From Nephrocerus scutellatus (taxonomy: Eukaryota > Arthropoda > Insecta > Diptera > Pipunculidae): a stretch of DNA of 64,000 bases. A program made the position numbers and the translations under genes. Below are positions 1 to 11,601 of the stretch, one piece after another; the stretch's first letter is position 1; every line of letters starts with the position of its first letter. The notes below the pieces were generated by a model. That model saw nothing but the letters and a program-made list of their open reading frames with translations, searched no databases and was not told the DNA's origin. Where the stretch lies: positions 101,473,908 through 101,537,907 of the forward strand of contig OX352763.1 of the NCBI GenBank assembly GCA_947095585.1, in the 5' to 3' direction.

Positions 1-411
1 CGTAGTTATTTTCTTCGAGATGGCTGCTGAAACGCACTTAGGGCGGAAATTTGTCTGTCTGTTTGCTATAAAAAACTGGATAAATTAACAAAAAAAAGAA
101 AAAGAAAAGGGAAAAATGTGGAAATAAAAAGAAAGAAGAAAGACATTTTCTTGACTACAAATCATTTCCAGAGATGACATGAGCAAATTACAGAAGAATG
201 GAATGGAAGAATAGGCGATTTAATCGATGACGACCAGATAAGCTGCAGCACCAGAGTTCATTAAATGTTTAGATACGAGAAGTGCTCAAAGAATTCAACA
301 AACTGTTGTAATAAAGCATGTTTCGAAGACTTACTGGAAGAACGCCTTAAGTACCAATATCTATTGAGTTTCTGATAAAGAGCTCTCCATATTGACCAAA
401 ATGAAAAACCC
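1..411. other. Unassigned AT-rich sequence
   Basis: I see no open frame, repeat or motif that I can name here. The stretch ends where a mariner-type terminal repeat begins. Confidence 0.4.
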
Positions 412-1135
412 TTTATAAAGGGTGATCACATTGGAGGTACTTTTTCCAATAGGCTTATTTTGACATATCACGCGTGACTACTGTCAAACTTAACACAATT
501 TTATTCAGTATTCATTGACATTGCATCATGGAAAGACTAGCGTCTCAACAACGTTAACAAATCGTACAATTGTATTAAGAAAATCGACGCTCTGTGAAAA
601 GTGTTCATCGCGCGCTCAGGCCAACTTATGGTGTACAGAGATGTGGCCCATTTTTGGCTTAATGGCTTCGTCAATAATCAAAATTGCCGCCTTTGGGCTA
701 AAGAGCAACCCGAAGCCATTCACGCACGAACTGCCATTGAAATTGAAGCCCATGATCTCCACGAAATTTGGTTCCAACAAGACGGCGCTACATCCCATAC
801 ACAATGGATTTACTGCGTCCTCGTTTCGGTGATCAATTGATCGTATGATATCACACCTTTGGCCTTTTTTTTGTGGGGGTATGTAAAGTCTATATGTTTT
901 GTGGATAAACCAGCTACGATTAAGGCATTGGAAGCCAACATTACTCAAGTTATTCGCGAGATACCATTTTGCGTAATTATGGCGCAAATGCGGACAACAT
1001 TTGGGATTATCTTCAAAAAATAAATGTCATGAATGGTTCTAAACAAAAATAATAAAGATTGCCCAATCAATTTGAATTTTTGTTGTGTTATTTCAATCTA
1101 AAATCCGATACCTCTAAATTGATCACCCTTTATAA
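412..1135 (+). mobile_element. Deleted mariner-type DNA transposon relic
   Basis: The two ends are inverted copies of each other over about 28 bp: TTATAAAGGGTGATCA on the left, its reverse complement on the right, continuing imperfectly. The plus strand between them carries broken transposase pieces in more than one frame. One reads HFWLNGFVNNQNC, followed by HEIWFQQDGATSHT, which is the block around the second catalytic Asp of Tc1/mariner enzymes. A later frame holds FGLFFVGVCK, resembling the TPLDFFLWG block. The part between the FWLNGFVN block and the QQDGATSHT block is mostly missing, and stops and frameshifts are present, so this is a non-autonomous deletion copy. An antisense open frame over the same DNA is a shadow. 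Confidence 0.82.
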
Positions 1136-1191
1136 AAAAATGTTTAAGCTATACACAATGGTTCTATAGTTTTAGGTATTAATCTCAACAA

Positions 1192-2222
1192 CAACAAAAC
1201 AAACCATAAAAATTAATTTTTCATGTAAATTCTCTAATAGGAGATACATATGTGTGCAGTTTTGATTGGGTTTAGTTTGGAAAAAAAATTAATATAAGAA
1301 ACCCATTACTTCAAATTTTTTACAAAAACTGTTGACACATGTGTAAAAAATTTGTAATTGAGACCCCGACCTTAGGGCCCGATCACTTTCAAATTTCAAT
1401 GATAAGTGTTGTTGTCGGAGATACACTTGTGTCTAAAATTCGAAGCAAAACCGGGCTCATTTTTAAAAAATGTATATGGGCACCCCTGAAAAATCACTAA
1501 AAAAATTACAAAACGTTTTATCCATCAGAGATACACATGTGTTTAAAGCTTGAAGAATATTTGGGTAAATTTTTTTAAAATTATATGGGCACACACCTCT
1601 TTACTCAAAAAATTAAAAAAAAAGTTTTGTCCATCGCAGATACACATGTATTTAAAATTTAAAGAAAATCGGGATTCTTTTGAAAAAGTGTATATGGGCA
1701 CCCCTCGGGTCTCAAGGCCGGTTCACTCCAAAAAATTTAGAAGTTTTATCCATCGAAGATAGACATGTGTTTAAAATTTGAAGAAATTGAATTTTTAAAA
1801 AAGTTATATGGGCTAACCCCTCAGTCCTCAGGGCCCATTTACTTAAAAATTTAAAAAAAAATTGTCCATTGCAGATACACATGTGTTTAAAATTTTAAGA
1901 AAAAAGGGATTAATTTTAAAAAAAATTATATCGGCACCCCACCCCTCAGGCCATCCGTTCACACCAAAAATTTTAGTAGAAGTTTTGTCCATCGGAGATA
2001 CACATGAGTATAAAATTTAAAGAAAATCGGATAAATTTTTAAAAAATTTATATTGGACGGGCTCCAAATTTTAATAGAAAGTGTTGTCGGCGGAAATACA
2101 AGGTTTCAAAATAAAATCAGGCTTTGGGAAGTGGGTTTAAAATTTATCGCAAGATTCCACGACACAGAGGCAGACAGACAGACGTGCAACGAGCACGCGA
2201 AGTTAATAAAGAGAATTTAAAA
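1192..2222 (+). repeat. Minisatellite-bearing interspersed element, copy A
   Basis: The left end has the family signature AACCATAAAAATTAATTTT then TGTAAATTCTCTAATAGGAG. The right end is GCGAAGTTAATA followed by AGAGAATTTAAAAA. Between them are diverged tandem units of roughly 110-150 bp, each with an ACACATGTGT core, a TTTAAAATTTGAAGAAAATC segment, and a GC-rich segment rich in GGGCCC or CACCCCTC. A GACAGACAGAC motif sits near the right end. No protein is encoded. Other copies are at about 2.9, 13.35, 17.5, 27.6 and 31.2 kb, with an end fragment at 58.3 kb. Confidence 0.75.
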
Positions 2223-2239
2223 AGAGAATTTATATAGTA

Positions 2240-2880
2240 TTCCCATTCCGCAATTACAGTCCAAAAATAACTTCCAGGTTACCGTCCCCTCCCTGACGGT
2301 TAAAAAACTGAAATTGGGGTAGGCGGAGGGGTTTTCTTAAAAATGCTAAATATTAGTCTCTATTTCCGTCTTCACAATCATTGCAATGTCTTTCAAGCAG
2401 AAATCTTGACCATAAAAGAAGAAGTCCTGTCTTGTTACGTTATATCCACTCAAGATATCCGCATCTTCTCGGATAGCCAAGCTGCTTGAGATCCCTAGAA
2501 TCAGTCTCTACTAACTCTATTGTAGCCCTAGACTGCCGATCATCTCCCAGGGAGATGGCAGAGCAATTTAATATTTACATGTACTGGGGGCCACGGCATA
2601 GAGACACTATTGGGAACTTAGATGGTCAAATTGTCTAACTAATAAAAGTTGTCGATGATGACGTATAGGAGGAATAAGCGGCATTTAGGTCTGTCTGGGT
2701 GTAGCCATCACGGAAAAGCGGAATTCGTATGGCCCCTTGTTTTAGGGTTTCGTGGATTTAAAAGCAAAACAATACGTACTGAAGGCCTCGAAGACAAATA
2801 TTGTCAGGGACATATACTGAGAAATGTGATCAAAAGTGTCAAAAGTAACCACTCGGTAAAGTAAGACTAGAAGGAAATAA
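2240..2880 (+). mobile_element. LINE fragment, RNase H region (degenerate)
   Basis: The plus strand matches the LINE piece at 50.3-50.75 kb. It has KTEIGVGGGVFL-like sequence near 2310, DIRIFSDSQAA near 2455-2490 (an RNase H Asp-containing strand), and a degenerate CTGGHGIE near 2580 in place of WAPGHRG. Stops and frameshifts are frequent. It belongs to the RNase H-bearing non-LTR elements (I/R1/LOA-like). The tail from 2650 to 2880 has a short open frame I do not recognise. Confidence 0.6.
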
Positions 2881-2907
2881 GTTTATATTAGAAAAATATG
2901 ATTGTAT

Positions 2908-3375
2908 AAAAAAACAACCCATAAAAATAAAAAAAATGTTCATGAAAACTCTCTTAAAAGCAAACGTAGGTAAATTCTCTTATCGCAGATTGGAGTGTGC
3001 AAAGTTTGAGTTAATTTTGAAGAAATTTTAATTTGCGCTCCTCGGCCGTAGGGAGCCCGACCATTTTCAAATGTTTACAAGAAGTGTTGTCACCGGAGAT
3101 ACAAATGTTTATAAAACTTGAATAAAATCGGGTTGATTAAAAAAAAATGTATATGGCATGATTTAAAAAAAAATGTATGGAAGCCTCCCCCCGACCAATA
3201 CCAAATTTGAATGGAAAGTGTTGTCACCGGAAATCCACATGTGTGCAAAGTTTCAATAAAATCGGTCTTTGGGAAGTGTGTACAATTTTTATTAATTTAA
3301 GATTCCACCACTGAACGAATGAACGACAGACAGAACGATGCCGACGCGAAGTTAATATAGAGAATTTAAAAAAAA
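2908..3375 (+). repeat. Minisatellite-bearing interspersed element, copy B
   Basis: This short member of the family starts with AAAACAACCCATAAAAATAA and ends with CGCGAAGTTAATATAGAGAA plus an A run. Only about three degenerate internal units remain. The right half contains the characteristic segment in which AAAATCGGTCTTTGGGAAGTG is followed by AAGATTCCACC and GACAGACAGA. Confidence 0.7.
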
Positions 3376-4080
3376 AACAACGAAAGGGAGCTTGCTGTTA
3401 TTTAACCGGCAATTTTCTGAGTGACTGCTATATCTGTATAATAATAATGAAAAACAAGACTCCAACCTATTAACCTAAAAAATTCATTCTAACTATAATT
3501 TACTAAGAGTTTTTATACCGGTGTAATGGCAAATATTCTCTCTAGCGGTTTCGATTTTTTTTTGTATCCCTAAACTCTGGGCGTACATTCATACAAGTTA
3601 AGGCAACTTAAATTAAATTTTTTACTATTTGTTACATACGCATACGCGCAGCAATAATAAACTTTAAATAGGAAATAACATTATGACCCTTCATTAAGCA
3701 TTCGCATACGCGCAGCTGTAATAACAAACCGAAATATAAATTGCGCACACGCGCAGACGCAAGTCATAAACTCTAGATCACTAATCTATCGGACATTAAG
3801 TGGCCACCTACGACGAACCCTATGGACAAATTATAAAATCTGCTGATGACATCTCTACATAGAAGAAGAGTAATACTTGCATGCACATAGACAATAAGTT
3901 TAGACACGCCATTATATGATCATAAAAATCCAAATAAAACAGATTAAGATCAATAAAATGGTATATAAACACTGTTATAGTGTTAATAAAACTATACTCT
4001 TAGAAGATATTAGAAACAAAAAATAATACAAATTCAGCGACCAAACTTTGAGGAATTATTAGAAATAATCAAGGAAGCGA
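3376..4080. other. Unassigned; possible LTR-like segment
   Basis: There is no coding signal. Three short repeats of the form CAYACGCGCAG occur at 3641-3651, 3705-3715 and 3746-3756. A TATATAA box lies at 3962-3968, followed by an A/T-rich stretch with AATAAA. That arrangement could be a decayed long terminal repeat, but no partner copy, primer-binding site or protein was found, so this is only a suggestion. Confidence 0.25.
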
Positions 4081-5890
4081 AAATCAATGCGACAGTCTCC
4101 ATCTCCATAAGGATAAGAGTTAGAGGCTACAACTGGATTACTTTTGGTATAACAGAAGAAATTAAAAAAAAATAAAATTTATAAAAAGGTCAAAAAATAT
4201 TTCCAGTAGTTGCAAACTGAAAAATAAAATATTCTGAAGTCGAAAAAAAAAGTTACAACGAATGATTAAATCTGCTAAAGAATCGGTAGCAGCTCTCGGG
4301 CTCTGTGGAAATGCATAAATGAGGAAATCACTTGGAAAATAAAAAAAGTATCGAAGACTTACTATATAACGGCACACTTTATACTGAAGACAAAAAGAAG
4401 GCAGACCTGCTAAATGATTATTTCAACTCTATTGGAAGTAGTGAACTTATATCCCACTCCGTCGGGACATGTGTCCAAAAAAAAATATGTTGGGACTTAT
4501 GTCCCACCTTAAATATTTTTTGACCGCTCGATTCCAGGAGTATTGGACGGTTTCAAGTCCAAGGTGTAAGCTCAAATATATCTAATGATGAAAGAATTAA
4601 AAATGATCGATGTATAAATTCGATATCCCTCTTGCCAACAAACTCCACAGAACTAAAAACGATTATTCAGAATCTTAATAAATGCGCTGCTCCGAGTATA
4701 TTGATGGAATTACACCCAACGATATTGTCACAATTTTCGAAGTGATCAATAATAGTCTTGTTGATCTTATTAATTATTACTTAGCCAAAGGTGAATTTCC
4801 TGACGCTCTAAAGGAAGCCATTATTGTGTTCCAATATGAAAATCTGGGGAAAAATTGTGCCCAAGCAATTACCGTCCCATCTCGATATTGACAACATTTG
4901 GTAAAATATTTGAAAGAGTTCTTTGATAAAAGAATAAGAGAATTTGTTTAAAAAAAACTATGATTTTAATAAAACAGAGTTTGGTTTCCAATTAAAAAGT
5001 GGAACCGATTCAGCACTTATTGAAGCGATCAATAACATTAACGGACATCTTGATCATGGATTTTACGTGGTCTTTACGTTATCTTAGGAAAGACTTTGAT
5101 ACAGTTAGACTTGATTTACTATTTATATGTCTAGAAGAACTTGGAATAAGAGGTTCAGCACTGCAACTCATCATAAGTTATTTTTCAAATAGAAAAATCA
5201 GAGTAAAAGTAAATAACACGTAAAGTAGTTCACTAACACTCTGTGGTGGTGTTCCTCAAGGATCTATATTGGGACCACTTTTTATTAATAACATCAGATA
5301 AAGTGGACTGACTGAAGGGAGATTATACGATCTTTGCTGATGACACACGCATTATGTACCATGGTGAGAATAAAGAAGAAATCCAGAGAATGATAAATGA
5401 TGACCTTAAAATATTCAATAAATAATCGCTAAAGGGCAATGTTCTATCTTTAAATGTAGAAAAGACATGCTACCTACGATTTAAACAACGTGAAAAATGT
5501 GATATAGACTTAGATATAACTTTGGATAATTCTGTAATTAGACAAGCACCTAAAGCCAAATACCTTGGTATGATTTAAGATGAAAAACTCTGTTGGGATG
5601 AACATGTAAATCACTTCACAAAAAAAATTGTGCCAATCCTGGGAGCATTAAAAAGATGTTCAAAACTAAGCAGCCAAATGGCTGGGATAGTTTTTCATTC
5701 ACTTGTAATGTCCCAAGTTAGATACAACATCCCTATCTGGTCACAATGTAACTGAAGCACCATAAAGAGATGCTCTACACTTATGAACAGGGCACTAAAA
5801 ATATTATATAGGATCTTCAACTCACTACCAGATTAAATAAAATCATCAAGTTGTCTACCAACATTCAAAAAACACTTAGTTAGTCTAAGG
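4080..5890 (+). mobile_element. Non-LTR retrotransposon relic (reverse transcriptase, no RNase H seen)
   Basis: Reverse transcriptase blocks run in order on the plus strand. The linker ADLLNDYFNSIGS is near 4405-4440. A block matching KAAGxDGI..(D/E) is near 4680-4740. DFDTVRLDLLF is near 5090. CGGVPQGSILGPLF (the conserved GVPQGS turn) is near 5240-5285. The catalytic FADDT box is near 5333-5350, and YLGM near 5560. Stop codons such as the TAA at 5221 and frameshifts break the frame, and no endonuclease domain remains, so it is a 5'-truncated dead copy. The layout fits Jockey/CR1-like elements, but the clade is not certain. Confidence 0.75.
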
Positions 5891-6241
5891 TAAAACAAAA
5901 ATAAAATAAAAAATAATCCCAATTATTCGAACTGAATTTCAACAAAAAATAATAATAATTACTACTAAGTTTAAGCTTTAATGATTGTAACCATAAAATA
6001 AAAAAAATACCACATCAGCAATTATGTGGACAATTGCTTTATACCAGCATTAAGCTGACTAGCAATATAGAAAAAAATTATATATATTTATAACAAAATA
6101 TAAATTAGCCAATCTTGAAACCAAAATCTGTTCAGAAAAGAATCTATTCAAATAAATAAATAAATAAAAAAAAGTTAAGTATAAAAGTGATGAGATAGTT
6201 TTTATATTTTTTTCAAAACTTTACAAAAAAAAAGTTTTAAT
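5891..6241. other. AT-rich tail and spacer after the LINE relic
   Basis: This is very A/T-rich and includes AAATAAATAAATAAATAAA at about 6152-6170, which may be the A-rich 3' tail of the LINE relic. No coding signal is visible. Confidence 0.35.
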
Positions 6242-6716
6242 TTACATAAATGCTTGATCTGATCTGTTGTCGTGTCTCAAAAATACTACCTTAAATGACT
6301 CTCATTGAAAGTTCCTCTCTGCTCAAGTAAGATCAAGGTATCCTGCCCATCCTCTTATACATGAATAAGAAGCCGGAGTATTTTTAGTTGAGCAGCCAAG
6401 TATCCAAGCGCCTAAAAAATAGTGGAGACACTTGCAGGCCACTTGTACGTATCCTCGGCGTACTTTCTTGCAATAAATGCTTGACTTGGCCTGTTGTCGT
6501 GTCCCCAAAATCCTACCTTAAATGACTTTCTTTGTAAGTTCCTCTTTGCTTTGACAGTAAGATCAAGATATCCCGCCCATCTTTTTATATGTGGCTTAGA
6601 AGCGCTTTGTTGAGCAGCCAAGTATCCAAGCACCCAAATAAGCTCATATAATTTAAAAGCCGTTAAAATAGAGGAGACAACTGCAGGCCACTAGTACGTA
6701 TCCTCGGCATACTTTT
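6242..6716. repeat. Direct duplication of a ~230 bp unit
   Basis: Unit 1 (about 6242-6466) and unit 2 (about 6467-6716) are head-to-tail and clearly related. Both contain TGCTTGAYYTGRYCTGTTG, TACCTTAAATGACT, TTGAGCAGCCAAGTATCCAA and GTACGTATCCTCGGC. Unit 2 has an extra ~30 bp A/T insertion before its last 60 bp. Open frames on the minus strand cross both units (AGYLDLT motif in each), but I recognise no protein family. Confidence 0.7.
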
Positions 6717-6891
6717 GACATGACTATCTAGCAACGCCAGTGTAGTAAAGAAGCACATTCTCATAGGGACATAAGGTGTGATGCCAAAGCCAGGCACTAT
6801 TCAAAAATCCTTTCATAGGTTTCCTGAAGTCGCTGACATAAATCGCACATTAGTGAGCATAAACAACGTGAGGATTTCACAGCATTGTGTT

Positions 6892-6994
6892 CCATTTGTG
6901 TCCAAAAAATATAAATGCGCAACACAAATGGGCGCGAGAAGCCTGGCCTTGGACCGCAATGATCTGTCGCGCCGAATATTATTATTATTATTAC
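6892..6994 (+). repeat. tRNA-derived SINE, 3' tail fragment
   Basis: This matches the distal part of the full SINE at 44554: CCATTTGTGTCCAAAAAATA, then ATGCGCAACACAAATGG, then GGACCGCAATGATCTGTCGC and a (TTA)n tail. The tRNA-like head is missing. Short open frames across it are by-products of the repeat. Confidence 0.75.
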
Positions 6995-7389
6995 TTTAAA
7001 TGTATATGTATAAGAAAGATTTTGTGGAATCATCACATGAAAATGTTTACAATCTTTTGTTTAAAGTTAACAAAACGATGTGTTGACAAAATGTTTTGAG
7101 TAAGATTACCGATATGTCATATTCCTATAACTACGTAATAATCTTTTAAAGAAATCAGATAACATATATTTGTGTAGACAGTAGGTTATTTTTTTATTGT
7201 TGTTTGGGCAGATATTATATTGTGCAATTTTTCATTTCATTTCAGGGGCGCAGAGATTACTGGCCACTTTAAGAATTTTATGTATTAAAATACATCGGAG
7301 ATCATTCAGCATATATAACCGTAGTAAAAAATTCTTTAAACTTTCTACATGGTGGACCGGCCAAAAGTCAGTACAAATTGTATAATTAA
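6995..7389. other. Unassigned spacer
   Basis: A/T-rich sequence between SINE and LINE debris. I recognise nothing in it. Confidence 0.35.
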
Positions 7390-8560
7390 CATCTGGGGAA
7401 AAATAATGAAGATATTCACAACTGCCAGCTACAAGTTGTGGACTGGGAGTTAACTCTAGGAAAACTGAAATAGTAAATGGTCCAAAATACCGGTTTTTGC
7501 CCTCTCAAAGCTTAATGGCCAGAGACATACACTTACCTCAGAGGAGAAACTCAGCTGGAAGACAAACATAGAATTCAAGGTTAGGAAAGCATGTATTGCC
7601 TTATACGCCTTGTAACAAAACCATTGGTAAGAAATGGGACCTGCAACCGAGGATGGCACTTTGGCTGTACACAGCGGTGATACGAACCATTCTTACCTAT
7701 GGTGCGTTAGTCTGGTGGCCAGGGATTAACAAAAAGTACAATGTCACCAAGCTAAGTAGATTACAAAGATCAGCAACTGTTGGGATAAATGGTACACTAA
7801 GGTCTTGCCGATGCCGATGCTCTTAATACAAATTTACATGTAATTAACCCGACCTATTTATTAAATACGTTGCGACGTGCAGCGCTGTCCGTCACAGAGA
7901 ATCTGGGTGGTTTGTTGGCAAACCGTACGGGTACCGCAATTTACTGACTACTGCATTCCTAAATTGAACTTCAGTCCCAGTTTTGTCGCTGAGTTTCCGG
8001 CTAGAGAAAGTTGGAAGAACGAAGTAGTCTTGGAGCTTTTTGATGTTACTCTATTCACCGACGGGTCCATGATGAGAACTTTCTATACCACCAAGGCACA
8101 ATTAAGGTAAAATGACTTGACCAACTGCTCTACTTCGAGTGCAATGTGGTCTAACTACCTACAATAAAAACAAATCCACCGAGCTGACCTCAAGATCACC
8201 GTGGCTGTTATCACTGGCCACTCGCCGATGGGCAGCCAGGCTGCCAAACTGGGAATTCCGCACAATACTTTTTGCAGAAGATGCATGGATGTCAATGAGA
8301 GGGAAACTCTTATCCATTATCTCTGTAACTGTCCAGCCCTGGCGGGCTTCCGACTCCATTAATTAAAAAAACCCTTCTTTTTCAACATGAGGAACTGTCG
8401 GAGTGCCGAATCACCGATCTGATCTCGTACCTGAAAGCTACAGGCTGGCTATAATTATTTCCTATAACGTCATAGGGTCTCCCGAAGTCTACGGTTACAA
8501 AACGGCGCAGTCTAGTGCTACTTGAGGTCCTCGCTAAGGCACCACCCTACCTACCTACCT
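7390..8560 (+). mobile_element. LINE 3' portion with RNase H and zinc-knuckle relics
   Basis: The plus strand holds the end of a reverse transcriptase: IRTILTYGALVWWPG near 7680-7725, then KLSRLQRSATVGI. It continues with DVTLFTDGSMM near 8041-8075, an RNase H start, and VAVITGHSPMGSQAAKLGI near 8200-8255. A terminal C-x2-C...H...C finger follows (FCRRCMDV...HYLCNCPAL, 8268-8340). It ends in a CCTACCTACCTACCT tail at about 8546-8560, a simple 3' repeat of the kind non-LTR elements carry. Stops occur throughout. RNase H plus this finger is typical of I/R1/LOA-type elements. Confidence 0.75.
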
Positions 8561-8654
8561 ATTCACAACTGAACAAAGAACCATAATATTAAAATTTTAT
8601 TATTTAAATCATCGATCAATTATTTTAACGCAAAGAGCATATCTGATTATAAAC

Positions 8655-9338
8655 GTTATAGCTCATTTTCACTTGAATGGCTTTATTATCAAGCAAAACT
8701 GTAGGTTTTGGGGTTCTGAAAATCCGAGAGCCATTCATCAACGCCAGTTGCACCCCATTTGGTGCACGGTATGAGGTGGTATTATATCTGAAAATATCAT
8801 TGGGCCTCTCTTCTTCGAAAATGAAAATGGCAGTGCTCCAATAGTAAATGGAGAGGGATATCGGTTTATGATAAAAAAAAAATTTTACGTCCTGCTTTTG
8901 AAAACATACCTGAGATGTGGTTTCAGGAGGATGGAGCCACTTCTCACACTTCCCGACACGATAGGCAAATTTTTTGAAAGCGAGTAATGTCCAGATATTC
9001 GGATAAATTAATGGCCGGCGCGCGATTACCAGATTTGACGTCACTTGGATATTTTCTTTGGATTTATTTTAAAGAGCGCATATATGTGAGCAAGACCGAG
9101 AAAATCCTCGAACTCAAGGTCAGATTTTCAAGCGCTGCACCAACAAACAAACTTCGAAGGATCTTATTGAAAATGCTCTAAAACGAACCCATTCTTATGA
9201 AATTATGAAGCCGTAAAAGGGACATTATTTTTCATAGTTAGTTTAAACATAGAACAAAAATTTTTTTTTAAAAAATATCTAAACGAAAAAGTTATTAAAC
9301 TTTTATGACACCTTTGACTTTTGGCCCACCCTGTATAA
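8655..9338 (+). mobile_element. mariner-type transposase relic, second family
   Basis: The plus strand reads LNGFIIKQNCRFWGSENPR near 8690-8745, the block around the first catalytic Asp. A shifted frame reads MWFQEDGATSHTSRH near 8915-8960. LGYFLWIYFKERIYVSKTEK follows near 9040-9100. The right end, GCCCACCCTGTATA (9326-9338), looks like a mariner terminal repeat. The matching left end was not found, and frameshifts kill the frame. Confidence 0.75.
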
Positions 9339-9359
9339 CTTTTCCTATTAACTATTATA

Positions 9360-10530
9360 AACAGATTTTATTTGGAAATTGATCACCGGTTCTATACTTA
9401 AGAGTGTTTGTGCCAACATAAATCGCAATAAGCGATGTACAGGGGCCGGCTATTTGTGTTACTAACTCCAAGCTGGTGCATCTGCCAAACGGCTTCTGTT
9501 ATGTTGTTTACAAGTCTACATATCGATATACGTCGTATTTGAAAGGAATATTCATAATGGAGTTAAAACGTAACAGTGTGATTGCGCTGTTTTTGGCTGG
9601 AAAGTCACAACAGTTCAGGCATTTGAATGTAAATTAAATGTTTGTGTATCGGACCCACACACGTTATAACGATACTAGCAACATGGCAAGATGCCATGGA
9701 GGTGGCTTTCCAAAAACAGAAACAGCAGAAACGGTTCGCAAGGCGAAGACACGATTTAAGCTAAATCCACGCAAAGTGCCCAAAAACTGGCTAATAATCT
9801 GCACGTGGCCGGTAGAAGCATCCGACAAATACTGAAAAATTAACTTGAATTGAAGACCTACAAGATAGAAAAAGTGAAAAATTTAACAACGGCTCAAATT
9901 ATAGTTAGACTTAAAATATGCAAAGTGCTAAAACATCTGCACGAACGTAAAGATCTCGTCATCTCGTTTGTGGTTAGAGGAAAAGTTCAACGACAATTTA
10001 GACAAGCGCGTTGCTCTTCGCAAACAAGCGCCGGCTTTTGTGATGGTTTGGGCAGCTGTAACTGCACATGGTCGTTGTCCGCTGGTGTTTATCGATCAGG
10101 GCATCAATGTGAATCAAGAAGTGTACCAGGAAGAGGTGTTAAATGATTGCTACCATGGGAATACAAAAAATTCGGTAACAACAACTGGATATTCCAATAG
10201 GACCATCACAAAAAGCTCCTTTAAACCAAAAACTTCTATAAAGTCACTTTCTAAAGTTAATTTCTTCGCAATAATGGCCTCCTCCATACTCACCAGACTT
10301 GAAACCAATGGACTTCTTCATATGGTCCATTTTGGAGGCCAAGGTATCGACGCATTGAAAACAGCACTTGTAGAGAATGAATCAAATTACCAACAGATCA
10401 CGTTCATGCAGCATGACATGCCTTCGTTAAGAGACTCGACGCTATCATCAGCGCCAAAGTTAGCTATTATATCGAGCAGTGAAGTTTTTTTCATAAAACT
10501 TTAAATGGTTTTAACATTATCTATAAAATT
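9360..10530 (+). mobile_element. maT-type Tc1/mariner relic
   Basis: The start MELKRNSVIALFLAGKS is near 9557, preceded by TTCATA. A helix-turn-helix region follows (ETAETVRKAKTRFKLNPRK, 9720-9775). Then come LTTAQIIVRLKICK near 9880-9925, RKQAPAFVMVWAAVTAHGR near 10015-10075 and LVFIDQGINVNQEVYQEEVL near 10083-10140. A late block (SPDLKPMDFFIWSILEAKV in a shifted frame, near 10290-10345) corresponds to the third catalytic region. The middle with the second Asp is largely gone, so the copy is dead. Its 3' end lies within a duplicated block (10463-11067). Confidence 0.78.
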
Positions 10531-11067
10531 TAATAAAAATATTCATAAATGACGAAATTACAGCCTTTTCATTTAGTAACACTTCAATCGCCAGATATCT
10601 ACTATCTGGTAAATTGGGTTTAGTTAACAAATTTTTGCAACAAGATGATGGCAATCCGTGGTAACTAGTTTTCCAACTAGAACTAGATGTTGTAAGTCAG
10701 CTCTGAACAACTGAAATCTTCACCTAAGCCCCCGCGTAGGGGTAGGGGTCTACTCGCTTATTTTTTTGCGATTTACTATTTCGCCACTTTAATTTCGCAA
10801 TGTGTTTTCTTGCATTTTAATTTATTATCAATTATTGCTCAGAAAGGCCTCATTTGGCGTTGTGATTAGAAGAAAAATTAGATAGAAAATCGTGGAAAAA
10901 GCATTGCAAAACACAGTTGCGAGATAAATCAAAGATCGAATTAAAATCATGCGAAATAACTATTGCGATATAAACAAAGTTTATTACGATTATTGCGAAA
11001 TAAGATTTGCGAAACAAATTTCTTCGAATTGACTGGCACCCCTCGCATAAATATGGCCAACTGCGCA
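10463..11067 (+). repeat. Direct duplication, copy 1 (maT end plus flank)
   Basis: This aligns with 11602-12104 in the same orientation. Shared landmarks, in order, are CAGATATCTACTA, GGTTTAGTTAACRAATTTTT, GTTGTAAGTCAGCTCTGAAC, TTTCTTCGAATTGACTGG and CTCGCATAAATATGG. Copy 1 has its own ~250 bp in the middle (10716-10980), with motifs built on TTGCGAWATAA. Confidence 0.75.
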
Positions 11068-11098
11068 CCACTGGCATAAAAATGGCCAACTGCGCAGT

Positions 11099-11338
11099 TT
11101 AATAGGATGTGATGAAATAAACTTTTCCCGAAATATAGTTTTAAACAGATAACTGTGTATACAAAACAATTATTTAGATATTTTTTTTAGATTTTTCACT
11201 TTGCTCTTAATTGGAGAAGGACCGAGACCGACCAACACTAAGCGACCACGGAGCACCGCACAAGTAAACGACAAACGAATGAAATTGAAATGAAAGCCGA
11301 TTGTCAAGTGATGTCAGTGAGACGATTTTCTGACTCTG
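11099..11338 (+). repeat. Duplicated block shared with 14069-14297
   Basis: It begins TTAATAGGATGTGATG and runs through AACTTTTCCCG, AACAGATAACTGTGTA, GGAGAAGGACCGA, AAACGACAAACGAATG and AAAGCCGATTGTCAAGTGA to TTTTCTGACTCTG. The 14 kb copy lies immediately upstream of a candidate gene exon on the minus strand. The block may therefore be a duplicated promoter/5' region, or a repeat that happens to lie there. The next 220 bp (11339-11560) are specific to this copy. Confidence 0.7.
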
Positions 11339-11601
11339 GGTCTGTTTTTTTATTCACCGAGGTAATTTGACTCTGTACTCTGTGATTTTTGTTGTGAACC
11401 GAGCACGACACGGTGTATACACAGTTTCCTATTTTTTACTCTACTGAAATTAATATCAGAGTAAGGCAGAGCAAGACCGAGTAAATTTACCCACTGTACA
11501 CAACGAATACTCCGGGTAACTATACTCGATCAGGTTGAATAAAGGAATAAATAGACCCTCTGATTCTACTCGTATTCGAATTTCGAATTTCGTCAAAAGT
11601 G

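Noticed and set aside
616..987. 123-codon minus frame
   Set aside because: It is the shadow of the mariner transposase remnants on the plus strand.
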